From NCBI RefSeq assembly GCF_003290445.1, contig NZ_CP021781.1:1240001-1304000 (forward strand): a stretch of DNA of 64,000 nucleotides, written 5' to 3'. The position numbers were made by a program, and so were the translations under genes. Origin of the DNA: Francisella adeliensis (GTDB lineage: Bacteria > Pseudomonadota > Gammaproteobacteria > Francisellales > Francisellaceae). Under the pieces are notes generated by a model, which was given only the letters and a program-made list of their open reading frames with translations, was not told the DNA's origin and did no database searches. Numbering within the stretch: the stretch's first letter is position 1; each line of letters begins with the position of its first letter. Below, in pieces: positions 53,739 to 63,127 of the stretch.

Positions 53739-54158
53739 ATGCAAGTTACATCTCTATACAAATACAAGACTACCGTCCGCTTTTCAGATACAGATAAAAA
53801 CGGCCATGTAAACAATGGTAAATATTTTGATTACTTTGAAGAGGCTCGTACCACTTGGGCTTATGAAGAGTCAGACCTTATGAAATGGGCAGAGGATAAT
53901 GGTGTTCAATTTGTAATTGTTGAGCAATCTTGCAAATACATTCGCCCTCTACTTCACCCTGCAAATATTGAAGTTTCTCATCATATAGTTAAGTATGGTG
54001 CTGCAAGTATTGAATTTGAAGCTTATATAAAATTATGCAATAGTGAAGAGTTAATGGCTACAGCTAAAATCAAAATAGCCTGCTATAATCCTCGTACAAA
54101 TAGACCAGAGAAAATTCCAGCTCATATAAAACAAACAATCTTAAAGAAAAATGACTGA
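53739..54158 (+). CDS. Hotdog-fold acyl-CoA thioesterase
   Basis: This 139-aa member of the 4HBT/YbgC-like group has the catalytic segment [25 protein letters not shown], whose aspartate and following HVNN are typical. It should hydrolyse acyl-CoA or acyl-ACP thioesters, with unknown chain preference. An AAAGGA site lies 6 bases before the ATG. It overlaps ttcA by 8 bases. Confidence 0.85.
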   Translation: MQVTSLYKYKTTVRFSDTDKNGHVNNGKYFDYFEEARTTWAYEESDLMKWAEDNGVQFVIVEQSCKYIRPLLHPANIEVSHHIVKYGAASIEFEAYIKLCNSEELMATAKIKIACYNPRTNRPEKIPAHIKQTILKKND

Positions 54159-54951
54159 TACAAACAAACAAATTTTAAAAAAACTAGAAAAACAGATAGT
54201 CCGTAAAACTGCTCAAGCAATCAACCAATACAATATGGTTGAAGATGGCGATAAGATAATGGTGTGCTTATCTGGAGGTAAAGACTCTTACTGCCTACTA
54301 GAAACACTCATGATTTTACAAAAAAAAGCACCTATTAAATTTGATATAATCGCTGTAAACTTAGACCAAAAACAACCTGGCTTTCCAGAAGAGATTCTAC
54401 CGAACTATCTACAGTCAAAAGGCGTAGATTTTCACATTATTGAGAGAGATACTTATAGCGTAGTCAAAGAAGTAATTCCTGAAGGTAAAACAACTTGTGG
54501 ACTTTGTTCAAGAATGCGTCGCGGTATACTTTATGATTATGCAGTAGAAAATGGTATAACTAAGATTGCTCTAGGACATCATCGCGATGATATGATTGAA
54601 ACTTTCTTTTTAAATATGTTTTACAATGGCTCAATAAAATCGATGCCCCCTAAGTTACTAAGTGATGATAAAAGAAACATTGTTATACGCCCTCTTGCAT
54701 TTGTTAGCGAGAAAGAAACGGCACAGTATTCGGAGCTTAAAAAATTTCCAATTATCCCATGTAATCTCTGTGGCTCTCAAGATAATTTGCAAAGAGTATT
54801 TATCAAAGGTATGCTTAACAAGTGGGAAGAAAACAATCCCGATAGAAAAAATGTAATTTTTAAAGCACTATCTAACATCTCGCCCTCGCAAATGTTAGAT
54901 AAAGAGCTTTTTAACTTTTTAAATATTACAAAAAATGATTTAAAACGATAA
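54151..54951 (+). CDS. ttcA: tRNA 2-thiocytidine(32) synthetase
   Basis: TtcA thiolates cytidine 32 of several tRNAs using an Fe-S cluster and ATP. The 266-aa protein has the PP-loop [12 protein letters not shown] and cluster cysteines in [13 protein letters not shown] further CxxC lies in [36 protein letters not shown] is the usual downstream signature. It overlaps the thioesterase and lies 9 bases ahead of the FKBP gene. Confidence 0.95.
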   Translation: MTDTNKQILKKLEKQIVRKTAQAINQYNMVEDGDKIMVCLSGGKDSYCLLETLMILQKKAPIKFDIIAVNLDQKQPGFPEEILPNYLQSKGVDFHIIERDTYSVVKEVIPEGKTTCGLCSRMRRGILYDYAVENGITKIALGHHRDDMIETFFLNMFYNGSIKSMPPKLLSDDKRNIVIRPLAFVSEKETAQYSELKKFPIIPCNLCGSQDNLQRVFIKGMLNKWEENNPDRKNVIFKALSNISPSQMLDKELFNFLNITKNDLKR

Positions 54952-54960
54952 GGAGAACTT

Positions 54961-55800
54961 ATGAAACTAAAAAAAATCGTAACTTTAATATCTTGCACGG
55001 CTATTACAGTTGCTATTAGCTCTTGTTCTACAAGCAAGCCAGAAACAGAAACTAAGACTACAGTTAAAGACTATGATATAAAACAAGCAACCACTGCTAA
55101 AGTCGAACCTAAGCCTGAAGCTAAACCACAAACTAAAGCTAAAGCTGAAAAAACAGTATTAAAAATGAATGCTGATGCTAGTTACACTGTTGGCTACCAA
55201 GTAGGTAGTGGGATTGCAGGTCAAGGTTTTGGGTTAAACGACTCAAAAGCTACTGCTGGATTTGAAGATGCTATGAATGGTGTTGAGTCAAAAATTTCTG
55301 AAACTGATATAAGAAGGAACATGGATTCTTTAAAAGATAAAATGATCAAAAAGCAGCTAGAAGTTTCTAGAGAAAATAAAACAAACTCTGAAGACTTTAT
55401 GGATAAGGTTTCTAAAATTGATAACATCGTTAAAGTAAACGATAAAGTTTACTACCAGATGATTAAACAAGGTGATGGTCAAAAGCCGAATGAAAATAGT
55501 ACAGTAACTATTGCTTATAAAGGAACTACCCCAGTGCCTGCTTACAAAAAAGACAACGCTGAATTTAGTGATGTCGAGAAAGGTACCTTAATCGGTAAAT
55601 CGTTTGATTCAAATGATAGTGCGACATTCCCTTTACCAAACTTAATCCAATGCTGGAAAGATGCTATCCCTGAAATCACAACAGGCTCAACTATAGTACT
55701 TTACTGTGCTTCTGATGTTGCTTACGGTTCTCGTGCACCTGCTACAATAGGTCCTAACCAAGCATTATCTTTTAAAATTACTTTAAAAGATTTTAAATAA
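54961..55800 (+). CDS. FKBP-type peptidyl-prolyl isomerase lipoprotein (Mip/FkpA-like)
   Basis: This 279-aa outer-envelope protein has a lipoprotein signal (lipobox SSC with C22) and a Lys/Pro/Glu-rich linker (about residues 30-65). A helical N-terminal dimerisation domain follows (SYTVGYQVGSGIAGQGFG...), then a C-terminal FKBP domain (about 165-279) with VTIAYKGT and VLYCASDVAYGSRAP. The Mip group of macrophage infectivity potentiators has this layout. It should catalyse prolyl isomerisation during folding of exported proteins. AAGGAG lies 7 bases upstream of the ATG. Confidence 0.9.
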   Translation: MKLKKIVTLISCTAITVAISSCSTSKPETETKTTVKDYDIKQATTAKVEPKPEAKPQTKAKAEKTVLKMNADASYTVGYQVGSGIAGQGFGLNDSKATAGFEDAMNGVESKISETDIRRNMDSLKDKMIKKQLEVSRENKTNSEDFMDKVSKIDNIVKVNDKVYYQMIKQGDGQKPNENSTVTIAYKGTTPVPAYKKDNAEFSDVEKGTLIGKSFDSNDSATFPLPNLIQCWKDAIPEITTGSTIVLYCASDVAYGSRAPATIGPNQALSFKITLKDFK

Positions 55801-55846
55801 CACAAATTAATCCCTTTATCTCTATAAAGAAAATCATTGAAACTAA

Positions 55847-56356
55847 CTATAATAGATTTTTAAGAAATTTTTCTAAACTTATACCTTTATAAAAATCATG
55901 ATTTGAGGATTTTTCAATATATAGGTAATCATATAAACTCTTATCAAAGTGATACTTAAAATGTTCCTCATCTGAAAGTGCTATGTGTGATTCTGTCATT
56001 ATTTTACCACTTTCAAACCTTAACCTTGATGGTGAGAAACATAATATTTTAGGAACATTAAAACCTTGTTTAATAGATTTCCATAATATCGTACCACCTA
56101 TACTAAATCCTATAGCTATGTCATATTTACTACTATTTTTTGATAGCTTATAAACTCCTATATCAATTCCTCTTTCAGTAAATTCAGTATGAATATCTTT
56201 TTCTTTATAGTAATTATTTATACCACAGTACTCAGGTGTGGATAACATGTCGCAAGAAAAACCTAACTTATCAAAAAAATAAAGAGTCTTCTTTAAGTAC
56301 TCTGACTTATCATTTACTCCAAACATGTCACTTAGAATTAAGACAGAATTAGACAT
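55847..56356 (-). CDS. Small alpha/beta hydrolase-like protein
   Basis: The 169-aa protein begins VLILSDMFGVNDKSEYL, resembling dienelactone-hydrolase-type proteins. It has a nucleophile elbow IGFSIGGTILW (GxSxG). A late histidine (KSSNHDFYKG) could complete the triad. No signal peptide is visible. It is shorter than typical family members (about 230 aa), and the substrate is unknown. It sits between the convergent FKBP gene and ispB. Confidence 0.65.
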   Translation of the reverse strand: MSNSVLILSDMFGVNDKSEYLKKTLYFFDKLGFSCDMLSTPEYCGINNYYKEKDIHTEFTERGIDIGVYKLSKNSSKYDIAIGFSIGGTILWKSIKQGFNVPKILCFSPSRLRFESGKIMTESHIALSDEEHFKYHFDKSLYDYLYIEKSSNHDFYKGISLEKFLKNLL

Positions 56357-56416
56357 TTACGCATCCTTGCATCATGAGACTAATTTTTATAAAAGATATA
56401 CTTCTAAGAATACTTT

Positions 56417-57394
56417 CTAACTCTTTCTCTTCACAGCTATATCACATAGCAACTCAAGAGCTTTTTTATAGTCACTATCAGCTAAAAAGCTAATTGACTG
56501 TTTTGCCAAATCTGCATATTCACAAGCTTTTTTGTAAGAGTACTCTATAGCTCCACTATTTTTTATAATACCAACTATCTGGGAAATATCATATTCACCC
56601 TTCTCGATAGCATTTACTATAATCGCTTGATCTTCTGCCGAAGAATTTGCTAGAGCATAAATCGTTGGTAGCGTCATCTTACCTTCATCAAGATCATCTC
56701 CGACATTTTTACCCAAACTTTCAGCATCAGATACATAATCAAGTACATCATCTGCTATTTGAAAAGCATTACCAAGATAAACACCGAAGTCTTTAATACT
56801 TTTAGAATTTGTTTTATAAGTTTCTTTATCTAAACTAATAACCCCAGCTAACTCGCAAGCAGCTTCAAAAAGTTTAGCAGTTTTGCAATATATAACATTT
56901 ACATAGTCTTTTTCTGATAGTTCTGAATTTCTTGCGTTTAGAAGCTGTAGCACTTCTCCCTCAGAGATCTTATTTGTAGCGTCAGCAAGTATCTGCATTA
57001 TCTGCATATTATTTAAGCCAACCATCATTTGAAAAGCTCTTGAATAAAGAAAATCTCCAGTCAAAACACTAGCAGCATTACCAAATACATTGTTAGCAGT
57101 TTCTTTACCCCTACGCAAATGAGAGTCATCAACGACATCATCATGAAGTAAGGTGGCTGTGTGAATAAACTCAATAATTGCAGCAGATGATAAATGCTCA
57201 TCTCCCTTATAGTCTAATGCTCTAGCAAATAGCATCACAAGCAATGGACGTAACCTTTTGCCGCCACTATTAATTATATAATGGCTAATTTGATTTATAA
57301 GAACTACATCTGATGATAATGAGTCAATAATGTACTTATTATTTCCATCAATATCTGCTTTGATTAAATGCTGAATATCTTTAATTTCTTGCAT
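56417..57394 (-). CDS. ispB: Octaprenyl diphosphate synthase
   Basis: This trans-prenyltransferase builds the ubiquinone side chain by adding isopentenyl units. The 325-aa protein has both aspartate-rich motifs, LLHDDVVDDSHLRRGK and FQIADDVLDYVSD, plus the GGKRLRPLLVMLFA segment. The number of isoprene units cannot be read reliably from these motifs, so IspB is chosen by overall resemblance to E. coli. It lies downstream of darP on the same strand, with 83 bases between. Confidence 0.92.
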   Translation of the reverse strand: MQEIKDIQHLIKADIDGNNKYIIDSLSSDVVLINQISHYIINSGGKRLRPLLVMLFARALDYKGDEHLSSAAIIEFIHTATLLHDDVVDDSHLRRGKETANNVFGNAASVLTGDFLYSRAFQMMVGLNNMQIMQILADATNKISEGEVLQLLNARNSELSEKDYVNVIYCKTAKLFEAACELAGVISLDKETYKTNSKSIKDFGVYLGNAFQIADDVLDYVSDAESLGKNVGDDLDEGKMTLPTIYALANSSAEDQAIIVNAIEKGEYDISQIVGIIKNSGAIEYSYKKACEYADLAKQSISFLADSDYKKALELLCDIAVKRKS

Positions 57395-57477
57395 GAGTAT
57401 ATATCTAGGTAAATTAGTTAATGTAAAGGATAATAAAGCTAAATACTTTTATCAATGTTTAATTGCTTTGATAAACC

Positions 57478-58026
57478 TTATTCGTATGAAGTTTTTATTA
57501 GTTGAAATATCTCTTTGAAAGATTTATTTGGTTTATTTTTTTCAACTTCTTTATTATGATTTCTAATAAGTTGTCTTAATTTCTGCACATCTATATTTGG
57601 ACAGTCCACTATTAGCTTCTCTAAAGCATCCTTTGATTTCTCAGGATCTACCAAGTTATCTCGCATATTTTCTATACGATGAAACAAAAGATTTGCCTCT
57701 TTATCTTGATTAGTCGCAACATCATAAGCTTTATGCAACTCTTCTATATTATCAACTTTTCTTAAAAGTTTACCAATAAACTGAACCTGTCTTTTGAGGG
57801 CAATTTTTTGCATAGATTTTGCATCTTTTATATTTTCTCTAACAGTTTCTGTAAGAGGAATTTTTGCTAACTGAGCATTATTGAGCTCAATCAAAGATCT
57901 ACCAAAATCGGTAATCTCATCCATATCTTTTTTAACACTACTTTTACTTCTACTTAGTCTATAGTGCGAAGCTTCTTCTTCATGCTTGATTCTATCGATC
58001 TCATCAAGATCTATTACTTTTCCCAT
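57478..58026 (-). CDS. darP: Dual-action ribosomal maturation protein DarP (YjgA)
   Basis: DarP (DUF615) associates with 50S precursors. The 182-aa protein has the usual RSxxxxKxxxxxxxDFGxxLxxL start (SRSKSSVKKDMDEITDFGRSLIEL). RQVQFIGKLLRKVD and the C-terminal LRQLIRNHNKE match the family. It is mainly helical and charged. It is divergent from glyA. Confidence 0.88.
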   Translation of the reverse strand: MGKVIDLDEIDRIKHEEEASHYRLSRSKSSVKKDMDEITDFGRSLIELNNAQLAKIPLTETVRENIKDAKSMQKIALKRQVQFIGKLLRKVDNIEELHKAYDVATNQDKEANLLFHRIENMRDNLVDPEKSKDALEKLIVDCPNIDVQKLRQLIRNHNKEVEKNKPNKSFKEIFQLIKTSYE

Positions 58027-58121
58027 AACTTAACTTAGATATTTTTATATACGATAATATAGGATATAATCTTACACTATCGAAGAGGTTTAATCACGCA
58101 AAGTATCAGGAGAAAGACTAA

Positions 58122-59375
58122 ATGTTTAATCATGACTTAGATAATCTAAAGAATTCCGACAAAGAAATATTTGAAGCTGTAGAGCTAGAAGTAAGAAGAC
58201 AACACGAACATGTTGAACTAATAGCATCTGAAAACTATGCAAGTCCAGCTGTAATGGAAGCACAAGGTTCACAACTTACAAATAAATATGCTGAAGGCTA
58301 CCATGGTAAAAGATACTATGGTGGTTGTGAGTTTGTTGATATTGCTGAAAGATTAGCTATAGAAAGAGCATGCGAACTTTTTAAAGTTGATTATGCTAAT
58401 GTACAGCCTCACTCAGGCTCTCAAGCAAATGCTGCTGTTTACAATGCCGTATTAAAACCAGGCGATACAGTACTAGGCATGGATCTAAGTGCTGGTGGAC
58501 ACCTTACTCACGGAAGTAAAGTAAACTTCTCAGGTAAAATTTATAACTCTATTCAATATGGTTTAAATAGTGAAGGCGATATAGATTATACTCAAGTTGC
58601 TGAACTTGCTAAAGAGCATAAACCTAAAATGATTATTGCTGGTTTTTCTGCTTTTTCTGGTGTTATAAACTGGGAAAAATTTAGAGAAATCGCTGACTCT
58701 GTAGATGCTGTACTTATGGCAGATATAGCTCATGTAGCTGGTCTTGTGGCTGCTGGTGTTTATCCAAGCCCATTCCCTTTTGTAGATGTGGCTACTACGA
58801 CTACTCATAAAACATTGCGTGGCCCTCGTGGTGGCTTAATCCTATGTAATAACAACCCTGACTTAGCTAAGAAATTTAATTCTGCTATATTCCCAGGTAT
58901 TCAAGGAGGCCCTTTAATGCATGTGATAGCTGCTAAAGCTGTAGCATTTAAAGAAGCATTAAAACCTAGTTTCGTTGACTATCAAAAGCAAGTACTTAAA
59001 AATGCTAAAGCCCTTGAAAAAGCTCTTAAAGAAAGAAATATCAACATAATCTCAGGCGGTACAGATAATCATCTTTTGCTACTAGATATTACTAGTACTG
59101 AATTTTCTGGCAAAGAAGCTGAAGCGGCTTTAGGTAGAGCAAATATCACAGTAAATAAAAACTCTATTCCTAATGATCCTCGTTCACCATTTGTAACTTC
59201 TGGTCTAAGAATTGGTAGCCCAGCTATTACCACTCGTGGCTTCAAAGAAGCTGAGTGTGAGTTAGTAGGTAATTTATTAGCTGATGTTGTATTTAACTGC
59301 GGTAATGAAGAAATTGAAAAAGAAGTTGCAGCAAAAATCTTAAATCTTTGTAATAAGTTCCCTGTTTATAAATAA
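58122..59375 (+). CDS. glyA: Serine hydroxymethyltransferase
   Basis: This PLP enzyme interconverts serine and glycine with tetrahydrofolate and supplies one-carbon units. The 417 aa contain the start [29 protein letters not shown] and [19 protein letters not shown]. The cofactor lysine lies in [14 protein letters not shown]. An AGGAGA site lies 7 bases ahead of the ATG. It is close to the E. coli protein and complete. Confidence 0.98.
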   Translation: MFNHDLDNLKNSDKEIFEAVELEVRRQHEHVELIASENYASPAVMEAQGSQLTNKYAEGYHGKRYYGGCEFVDIAERLAIERACELFKVDYANVQPHSGSQANAAVYNAVLKPGDTVLGMDLSAGGHLTHGSKVNFSGKIYNSIQYGLNSEGDIDYTQVAELAKEHKPKMIIAGFSAFSGVINWEKFREIADSVDAVLMADIAHVAGLVAAGVYPSPFPFVDVATTTTHKTLRGPRGGLILCNNNPDLAKKFNSAIFPGIQGGPLMHVIAAKAVAFKEALKPSFVDYQKQVLKNAKALEKALKERNINIISGGTDNHLLLLDITSTEFSGKEAEAALGRANITVNKNSIPNDPRSPFVTSGLRIGSPAITTRGFKEAECELVGNLLADVVFNCGNEEIEKEVAAKILNLCNKFPVYK

Positions 59376-59413
59376 ACTTATTACTCTGCATAAATTCTTA
59401 ACAATCATATAAA

Positions 59414-59794
59414 TTAATATTCCAAATCATTAGCATCTATGTTTTTATAATGTGGTGCTAAATATTCTTTGAACTGTATCGCTAAAATAGTCTTATGGCC
59501 CAACAAATGTGCCTTACATACTCTATGCATACCATCAAATATTTTACCATCATTACATAAAATTATAGGGTAGCTTAGATCTGCTTGATTGATAAGCTTA
59601 ATGTGCTCTACTACATTTTTACAAGTTGGTTTAGCTCCACCTAGCTCATACCAGTATTGCGTATCAAACTCTTTAATTGTATCTAACTTTATTTCTCTAG
59701 GTTCAAGGTTTTTAGAAAGGGTAATTATTTTGTTAACATCCCAAATCAAGACATCTTCTTCATATTTTCTAAAATGATATTGCTGTCTAAGCAT
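59414..59794 (-). CDS. ParB/sulfiredoxin-fold-like protein
   Basis: This 126-aa protein is of uncertain function. The C-terminal half contains YPIILCNDGKIFDGMHRVCKA, which resembles the ParB/Srx motif (a strand, DG and HR) found in ParB-like nucleases and phage proteins. The preceding YWYELGGAKPTCKNVVEHIKLI is helical. There is no DNA-binding domain and no partner ParA nearby, so it is not a partition ParB. It lies 21 bases downstream of an FMO-like gene on the same strand. This is a weak fold inference only. Confidence 0.5.
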   Translation of the reverse strand: MLRQQYHFRKYEEDVLIWDVNKIITLSKNLEPREIKLDTIKEFDTQYWYELGGAKPTCKNVVEHIKLINQADLSYPIILCNDGKIFDGMHRVCKAHLLGHKTILAIQFKEYLAPHYKNIDANDLEY

Positions 59795-59815
59795 GAAAAA
59801 TTCCTTATATAAAAA

Positions 59816-61078
59816 CTAACTCAACAAAGCTTGTAGCTTATCAAAACAATAACTTTTTTCTCGATAATTATATAGGTCTTCAGCTTTAGCTATAGCGACT
59901 ATATTAAAGATCTCTTCAATAGCTTCTATTCTTTTACTTCGATAAGTTGTTAGCTCATCAACTAATGAAATCAGTTTTTTATTATAAGCCCACTGCTGAT
60001 CTGCCAAACAATGGTAATACTTCTCAGGCAGATTTGCTTGCTTAACCCTAGTATAATGATCTTGACTTGTTTCAAGCTTATTAACTAGTTCAACAACACT
60101 CTCATCAAGCCAAGCTTTAGATAGAAATATCGCCTGTGATTCTGCTAATACAAACGGTAAAGTTTTCCAAGGAAGACCTACAAAAGCTAACGAATAATAT
60201 TTCTCATGAATTAACTCACCATATAGTGGTTTAACCATATTATTTTTTGTAGAAATAATCTCATCATTCAAAAATGGAAAGCTATATTTATATCCAGTAC
60301 AAAAAATTACATTATCAAATTTTATGGTTGAGCCAAACTGTGTTTCTGCAATACATTCATCCCCAACTTTTTTTATTGACTTAATTTGAGATACAAATCT
60401 TATACCTTCTACATTAGCTAAGTTCTGTTTTTCTGAAGTTTTATCAATAATTTTCTGAGATACAAAAACTTCTCGACCTGACTCTAACAAGTCTCTAGCA
60501 ATATCATTACCCGAAGAAGAGTAACCAATACATAAAATTCTAGCTCCAAAGCTTGTTGGAACTCTATAGCTTTTGCTATGACTCACATGCTCTTTGGCAT
60601 TTGCTTCAATAAATACATCATCCGGGAAATTTGGGGTTTCATAGTGGCCATTACATATAGCTATATAATCAAACTCTTCTGATTTCTCACTGATACCATC
60701 TTTATAGAAAAGTTGCCATTTAGTGAGGTGATTATCTTTTTCAATTGGAACAGTATCTATAACTTCACACTCAAATTTTATAACCTTATCAACACACCAA
60801 GCATTACAGTTATTAGCTAAATAATCTCTCACTTCAGCATAACCAGGAAAAGACTCTTCATTCCCGTATGAAACTAACTGATCTTCAAAAGCCATAATCT
60901 CTTTAGGCAAGTTAGTTCTTAAGTTATCATATACCACCCCAGCTCCACTGTAATTCCAAACTCCAGCTGTACTCATATTCTTCTCAAAAACAGTTACTAT
61001 AAAGCCAGCATCTAAAAATTTCTTAGCACAAATTATACCACTAGCGCCTGCACCAATTACTGCAACTCGCTTACTCAT
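59816..61078 (-). CDS. Flavin-containing monooxygenase-like protein
   Basis: The 420-aa protein opens with the FAD-binding AVIGAGASGIICAKKF and has a second Rossmann motif, ILCIGYSSSGNDIARDLL, for NADPH. An intermediate ICNGHYETPNFP resembles the FMO signature FxGxxxHxxxY/F, and the ATG-like segment VIFCTGYKY is also present. It should oxygenate nucleophilic nitrogen or sulfur compounds, with substrate unknown. It ends 21 bases from the ParB-fold-like gene and starts 4 bases after the DUF2797 gene, suggesting an operon of three. Confidence 0.82.
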   Translation of the reverse strand: MSKRVAVIGAGASGIICAKKFLDAGFIVTVFEKNMSTAGVWNYSGAGVVYDNLRTNLPKEIMAFEDQLVSYGNEESFPGYAEVRDYLANNCNAWCVDKVIKFECEVIDTVPIEKDNHLTKWQLFYKDGISEKSEEFDYIAICNGHYETPNFPDDVFIEANAKEHVSHSKSYRVPTSFGARILCIGYSSSGNDIARDLLESGREVFVSQKIIDKTSEKQNLANVEGIRFVSQIKSIKKVGDECIAETQFGSTIKFDNVIFCTGYKYSFPFLNDEIISTKNNMVKPLYGELIHEKYYSLAFVGLPWKTLPFVLAESQAIFLSKAWLDESVVELVNKLETSQDHYTRVKQANLPEKYYHCLADQQWAYNKKLISLVDELTTYRSKRIEAIEEIFNIVAIAKAEDLYNYREKSYCFDKLQALLS

Positions 61079-61082
61079 AGTT

Positions 61083-61901
61083 TTAACTCTCTATACTACA
61101 TTTATATCCACTGAACTTACGGATATTTATAACACCTGTATCAAATATCAGATACTGTCCTTTTATGCCCACAAGCTTGGCATTGATAATAGGGTCTTTA
61201 TCAAAATTGAATGATTTTATCTTTAATGGGTATTGCTCTACTGGGAAATTTATATATTGAACTTTTGATTCAACAGGCTCAACACTATTTTCACCATACT
61301 TGGCTCTTATCTCAGCTATTTTGTCTTTTGACTTCTCTAATAACTCATCTCTCATAGCTAGTAAATCTAAATTCTCAGGTTCTCCCTGTAGCATCTTACG
61401 CCAGTTTGTTTTATCAGCTATATTTTCTTTTATAGCAACCTCTACAAGGCCGGATAATAGTCTATTTTCTACTGCAAATATTGGTAGCGCGTAAGCTGCT
61501 CCTTGATCTATCCATCTTGATGGTACATTTTTTATCTTAGTAATACCTACCTTCATATTACCTGTGTTAGATAAGTAAACAATATGAGTTTTCATACAGT
61601 TTGCTTCACCCCAACTAGAATCTCGACAAGTCCCTTCGGCATAATGACAAAGCTCTGGTTTTACAATACATATATCACACTCAGGTAATCTGCGCATACA
61701 CATAAAACAATGCCCTTGCGAATAACTTTTCTTTGTTTTAGTACCACAAGATACACAATTGATTTCACCAAGAAATTCGATCTTAATATTTTTACCAATA
61801 AAATCATTAAACTTAATATCATCAATCTGATAAATAGCATTGTTTTGATCGTCTAATGTAGTAGTCATTTTACGAAGATTTATAGTTGAGGGCTGAGTCA
61901 T
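61083..61901 (-). CDS. DUF2797 protein with a cysteine-rich zinc region
   Basis: The 272-aa protein has a run of paired cysteines at about residues 56-110: CVSCGTKT, GHCFMCMRRLPECDIC, and a later CHYAEGTCR with C in NCMKTH. These look like zinc fingers. HIVYLSNTGNMKVGITK, with a GIY-YIG-like beginning and RWIDQGA, follows, which is the DUF2797 signature. The function is unknown. It lies 4 bases upstream of the FMO-like gene, so the two are probably cotranscribed. Confidence 0.7.
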   Translation of the reverse strand: MTQPSTINLRKMTTTLDDQNNAIYQIDDIKFNDFIGKNIKIEFLGEINCVSCGTKTKKSYSQGHCFMCMRRLPECDICIVKPELCHYAEGTCRDSSWGEANCMKTHIVYLSNTGNMKVGITKIKNVPSRWIDQGAAYALPIFAVENRLLSGLVEVAIKENIADKTNWRKMLQGEPENLDLLAMRDELLEKSKDKIAEIRAKYGENSVEPVESKVQYINFPVEQYPLKIKSFNFDKDPIINAKLVGIKGQYLIFDTGVINIRKFSGYKCSIES

Positions 61902-62015
61902 AGTTTTTTAGTTAAAAAATAAATATCTTACTAGAATACCAAATATTATAAATGAGTTAAAATGCTTATCGTATTTAGTTATAATTTATATACTAAAATT
62001 AATAGATATTTTCTT

Positions 62016-62393
62016 ATGAGTGTAAGACTAGATAAATGGCTTTGGGCAGCAAGATTTTATAAAACTCGTGCATTAGCTAAAAAAGCTATCGAGGGTGGTA
62101 AAGTGCATTTTCAAGGTCATAAAACTAAAGTCAGTAAAACTGTAAGTGTTGGGGACGAGTATCAAATCCAACAATCACATATTAAGAAAACAATAATTGT
62201 ACTAGCCCTTGATGATATTAGAAAACAAGCAACCGAAGCTCAAAAATTATACTCAGAAACTGCTGAAAGTATAGTTCAACGAGAAAAGGAAACTGAATTA
62301 AGAAAGTCTGCTAGTTTTTTAAGTGCTGATAAACCCACTAAAAAGCAACGCCGTGAGATTATAAATTTTAAGAGAAAGGAGGATAGGCAGTAG
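62016..62393 (+). CDS. hslR: Ribosome-associated heat shock protein Hsp15
   Basis: This S4-domain RNA-binding protein handles 50S subunits carrying stalled nascent chains. I choose the ATG at 62016 (125 aa), which begins the conserved VRLDKWLWAARFYKTRALAKKAI. The longer frame from 61962 adds a hydrophobic run not seen in the family. The C-terminal tail is lysine/arginine-rich (KPTKKQRREIINFKRKEDRQ), as in E. coli HslR. It converges with ruvA after 3 bases. Confidence 0.92.
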   Translation: MSVRLDKWLWAARFYKTRALAKKAIEGGKVHFQGHKTKVSKTVSVGDEYQIQQSHIKKTIIVLALDDIRKQATEAQKLYSETAESIVQREKETELRKSASFLSADKPTKKQRREIINFKRKEDRQ

Positions 62394-62396
62394 ATG

Positions 62397-63038
62397 CTAT
62401 TTAGATTTGATAGTACTTTGAAGCGCTTTCTTAATAGCTTGAGAAGCATTTTTAGAATCCCCAATAGTAGTTCTAATCATTTTTTCAGCATCTTTTTGTT
62501 TATAGCCAAGAGCCATAAGAGCATCTACAGATTCGTTAAATACTGAGCCTCCTTGAGGTGCTTCATTAACACTTGCATGTGATGTAGTTATATCACTACC
62601 CATAGCATCTTCTTGACCATGAATCTCATTAGCAAGTTTTAAAAGCTTATCATAGATTTCTACAACTAATCTTTCCGCTGTTTTTTTACCAATACCTGGC
62701 ACTGTTGCTAATAAACCATAGTCTTTATTTTCGATACAGTGAAGTAGTGTCTTACAATCCATTCCTGAAAGTATCGCAATAGCAGTTCTTGCTCCTATTC
62801 CACTTACTTTGATTAATTCTTGAAATACTTTTTTATCAACTTTAGTCTTAAAACCATAAAGTTGTTGAGCATCTTCTCTGACAACAAAATGTGTAAATAA
62901 TGATACTTCAGTATTAGCATCTCCTAGCGAGTAGAAAGTAGTCATTGGTACAGATACTTCATAACCTAAACCACCCACATCTATAAGTAATGCCGCTGGA
63001 TCTTTCTCTAGTAAATTACCTTTTATAAAACTTATCAT
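62397..63038 (-). CDS. ruvA: Holliday junction branch migration protein RuvA
   Basis: RuvA binds four-way junctions and loads the RuvB motor. The 213-aa protein has the N-terminal OB domain ([14 protein letters not shown]...[15 protein letters not shown]). The tandem helix-hairpin-helix region [16 protein letters not shown] and [16 protein letters not shown] follows. The C-terminal UBA-like domain ([17 protein letters not shown]) contacts RuvB. ruvC and ruvB are not adjacent. It is slightly longer than the E. coli protein (203) through its linker. Confidence 0.97.
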   Translation of the reverse strand: MISFIKGNLLEKDPAALLIDVGGLGYEVSVPMTTFYSLGDANTEVSLFTHFVVREDAQQLYGFKTKVDKKVFQELIKVSGIGARTAIAILSGMDCKTLLHCIENKDYGLLATVPGIGKKTAERLVVEIYDKLLKLANEIHGQEDAMGSDITTSHASVNEAPQGGSVFNESVDALMALGYKQKDAEKMIRTTIGDSKNASQAIKKALQSTIKSK

Positions 63039-63127
63039 AAGTTATCTTTTTATTTATGAACATGTATAAAAGATAGAATAAAGCTTATTGATTAACAATC
63101 AAGTTAATCCTTTTAATAAACAACGAT

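Noticed and set aside
59414-59794. Plasmid-type ParB partition protein
   Set aside because: No ParA, no parS-like repeats and no helix-turn-helix domain. Only a short fold-like motif is present.
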